From Arcobacter siniprincipis (GTDB lineage: Bacteria; Campylobacterota; Campylobacteria; Campylobacterales; Arcobacteraceae): 64,000 nucleotides of DNA. The stretch covers positions 124,001-188,000 of the forward strand of contig NZ_CP182343.1 in the NCBI RefSeq assembly GCF_048571125.1. The letters run 5' to 3'. How positions within the stretch are numbered: position 1 is the stretch's first letter; each line of letters starts with the position of its first letter. Positions 62,496-64,000 of this stretch are shown here, one piece after another. The position numbers were made by a program, and so were the translations under genes. The notes under the pieces are model-generated. The model saw only the letters and a program-made list of their open reading frames with translations. It made no database searches and was not told the origin of the DNA.

Positions 62496-63768
62496 AGAAC
62501 AACTAGAAAATATATTTTCATCAATACTAGAAGAGATTCATCCAAAAAAACTTATTAAAAAACAATGTAAGTTTGTAAATGATAAGTTTTATGTGAATAG
62601 TGAATTCTTTGAGATACCAAAAAATAAAAAAATTCATATCTTTGGTTCTGGAAAAGCAGTTCTTAGTATGGCTGAAGCATTATATGAAATCATGGAAGAA
62701 AAAATAGATAAAGCACTCTTAGTAGGAGCTTATGAAAATAATTTCAAAAAACAAAATCTCACATATATAAAAAGTACCCATCCTCTACCAAGTCAAAAGA
62801 GTGTAAAAGGTGCAAAGGCTTTAATAAAAGAGTTTGAATCCCTAGATGAAGATGATTTTTTTATATATTTATTATCAGGTGGAAACTCTGCTTTAGTAGA
62901 ACTCCCTGCAGATGAAATAAGTCTTGAAGAATTTCAAGAAACAACAAAACTTATGTTAGAAAATTCAATGCCAATAGAATCAATAAATTGTGTAAGAAAA
63001 CATATTTCTCAAGTAAAAGGTGGAAGATTAGCTAGATTTACAAAAGCAAAAGGAGTAGTTTTAACTCTGAGTGATGTTTTAGGGGATAATTTAGAAGCTA
63101 TTGGTTCTGCACCACTTTATTTTGATAGTACAACTTTTCAAGATGCTTTTGATGATTTGAAAAAATATAATATATTTGAAAAAGTACCAAATTCTGTGCA
63201 AAACTATCTTCAAAAAGCTATTAAATCAAAAGATTTAGAAACCCCTAAAAGTGAATCTTCAAATATAAAACATTATTTAATAGGTTCAAATGATATTTTG
63301 CTAAATGAGGCAAAAAATATTTTAGAAAAGAAAAATCTAAATCCAATCATAGTAGATGAAAAAATAGATGATGATGTTGAACTTGTATGTAAAAATCTTT
63401 TGCAATTTTGTAAAGAAAAAAAAGAGGGTTGTTTTATTTTTGGAGGAGAAGCAACTGTAAATGTTAGTGGAAATGGTAAAGGTGGAAGAAATCAACACTT
63501 AGTTTTATCTTTTCTAAACTCTTATCCAAAAGATGAAAATATAATATTTTTAAGTGGTGCAAGTGATGGGATAGATGGAAATTCTGATGCTTGTGGTGCA
63601 ATAATTGATAAAGATACAGTAAAAAAAGTGCAAGAGTTAAATTTAGATATAAAAAAATACATGGAAGATTTTGATTCAAATATCTTTTTTGATAAATTAA
63701 ATCAACTTTTAAAACCAGGTCCCACCCATAATAATATGCTTGATATTGTGATTATATTAAAAAATTAA
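62485..63768 (+). CDS. Glycerate 2-kinase (MOFRL family)
   Basis: A 427-residue glycerate kinase of the GckA/TtuD type. It shows IHIFGSGKAVLSMAEAL, STHPLPSQKSVKGAK, LLSGGNSALVELP and a C-terminal MOFRL domain (GGEATVNVSGNGKGGRNQH). It may phosphorylate glycerate, or feed the solute pathway with phosphoglycerate. Overlaps the phosphatase gene by 11 bases and precedes the glycosyltransferase gene by 10. Confidence 0.88.
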   Translation: MLNKEQLENIFSSILEEIHPKKLIKKQCKFVNDKFYVNSEFFEIPKNKKIHIFGSGKAVLSMAEALYEIMEEKIDKALLVGAYENNFKKQNLTYIKSTHPLPSQKSVKGAKALIKEFESLDEDDFFIYLLSGGNSALVELPADEISLEEFQETTKLMLENSMPIESINCVRKHISQVKGGRLARFTKAKGVVLTLSDVLGDNLEAIGSAPLYFDSTTFQDAFDDLKKYNIFEKVPNSVQNYLQKAIKSKDLETPKSESSNIKHYLIGSNDILLNEAKNILEKKNLNPIIVDEKIDDDVELVCKNLLQFCKEKKEGCFIFGGEATVNVSGNGKGGRNQHLVLSFLNSYPKDENIIFLSGASDGIDGNSDACGAIIDKDTVKKVQELNLDIKKYMEDFDSNIFFDKLNQLLKPGPTHNNMLDIVIILKN

Positions 63769-63778
63769 GGAGATAAAG

Positions 63779-64000
63779 ATGTCTGATTTTTTTCAAAATG
63801 GTGTAATAACTACTTTACAAAAGTTAGGTAATAGAACACTTGAAGATATGGAAAAAGAGCTTTTAAAATTTAGTCAAAGAAGAAGAATGGTTCTTTTATT
63901 GCCTGCTTTATATTCAGAGTTTCAAACTCCAGCTATGCATAGAATCATAGAAGAATTAAAAAGTGTGAAATATCTTTATAAGATTATTTTAGGACTTGAT
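63779..64000 (+). CDS. Glycosyltransferase, N-terminal part (runs off the window)
   Basis: ATG at 63779 with AAGGAG upstream; 74 residues are visible. It reads MSDFFQNGVITTLQKL, then MVLLLPALYSEFQTPAMHRI, in line with glucosyl-3-phosphoglycerate synthase or mannosylglycerate synthase-type glycosyltransferases. Linked with the phosphatase and glycerate kinase genes, it would make the phosphorylated solute. The sugar donor cannot be told from the fragment. Confidence 0.65.
   Translation, partial: MSDFFQNGVITTLQKLGNRTLEDMEKELLKFSQRRRMVLLLPALYSEFQTPAMHRIIEELKSVKYLYKIILGLD

Noticed and set aside
1..64000. CRISPR arrays, insertion sequences, rRNA genes, toxin-antitoxin pairs
   Set aside because: No regularly spaced repeats, transposase genes, rRNA sequence or toxin genes were seen; the Phd-like and ribbon-helix-helix genes stand alone.

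Overview
The window is AT-rich bacterial chromosome with gene content typical of the Campylobacterota, most likely a marine member of the Arcobacteraceae (Arcobacter-like). This is inferred from protein families, gene order and base composition, not from a database match. Features pointing that way include LutABC lactate utilisation, a hemJ-phoH-rarA-rluB-kdsD-rnjA-ksgA gene run, AccBC on their own, abundant periplasmic-sensor kinases and a glycosylglycerate solute cluster. About 60 protein genes, one tRNA gene and no rRNA, CRISPR array or insertion sequence were seen.

Layout. 1-4194 (minus): start of a periplasmic sensor gene, lutABC, a methyltransferase and a dCMP-type deaminase. 4389-13388 (mostly plus): accBC, a DEAD-box RNA helicase, a Pit phosphate permease, an AEC permease coupled to asparagine synthetase, a NifX-like small protein and a ribbon-helix-helix regulator with an operator-like repeat array. 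13389-24718 (minus): a long overlapping run ksgA, rnj, kdsD, rlu, rarA, hemJ, phoH, 2-hydroxyacid dehydrogenase, a Phd-like protein and an anchorless fumarate-reductase-like AB pair. 24793-29374 (plus): hisF, a periplasmic protein, a nucleosidase-like protein, rlmN, a 28-residue membrane peptide and gltX. Three identical copies of a 16-bp sequence one base from the ParB parS consensus lie between 14.7 and 26.8 kb.

29449-40566 is a copper-resistance island: CopZ-like chaperone, CopA ATPase, DUF411/CopG-like protein, SHOCT membrane protein, response regulator plus kinase (apparent frameshift at the kinase start), YtkA-like protein, a CusCBA-type efflux system and a secreted Cys/Met-rich repeat peptide. 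Four promoter regions in it carry a CACA-N7-CACA direct repeat at a similar distance and in the same orientation relative to the downstream gene (one copy has an imperfect second half), which looks like one regulon.

40599-49697 (minus): a MATE exporter, hom, an aminotransferase, a periplasmic protein, an rRNA methyltransferase, rsmI, rpmE, miaA and a GNAT-nitrilase fusion. 49812-50815: UbiA-type prenyltransferase and tRNA-Arg(UCG). 50816-52526 is gene-poor and very AT-rich, with orphan small membrane genes and a possible decayed coding fragment next to the tRNA, so it may be a relic of an insertion. 52527-57933: a TRAP transporter with a gamma-glutamyltransferase-family hydrolase and a TauE/SafE permease. 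57966-61574 (minus): two tiny membrane proteins and a sensor kinase paired with a sugar-type periplasmic binding protein. 61707-64000: phosphatase, glycerate kinase and the start of a glycosyltransferase, read as compatible-solute (glucosyl- or mannosylglycerate) metabolism, which fits a marine habitat.
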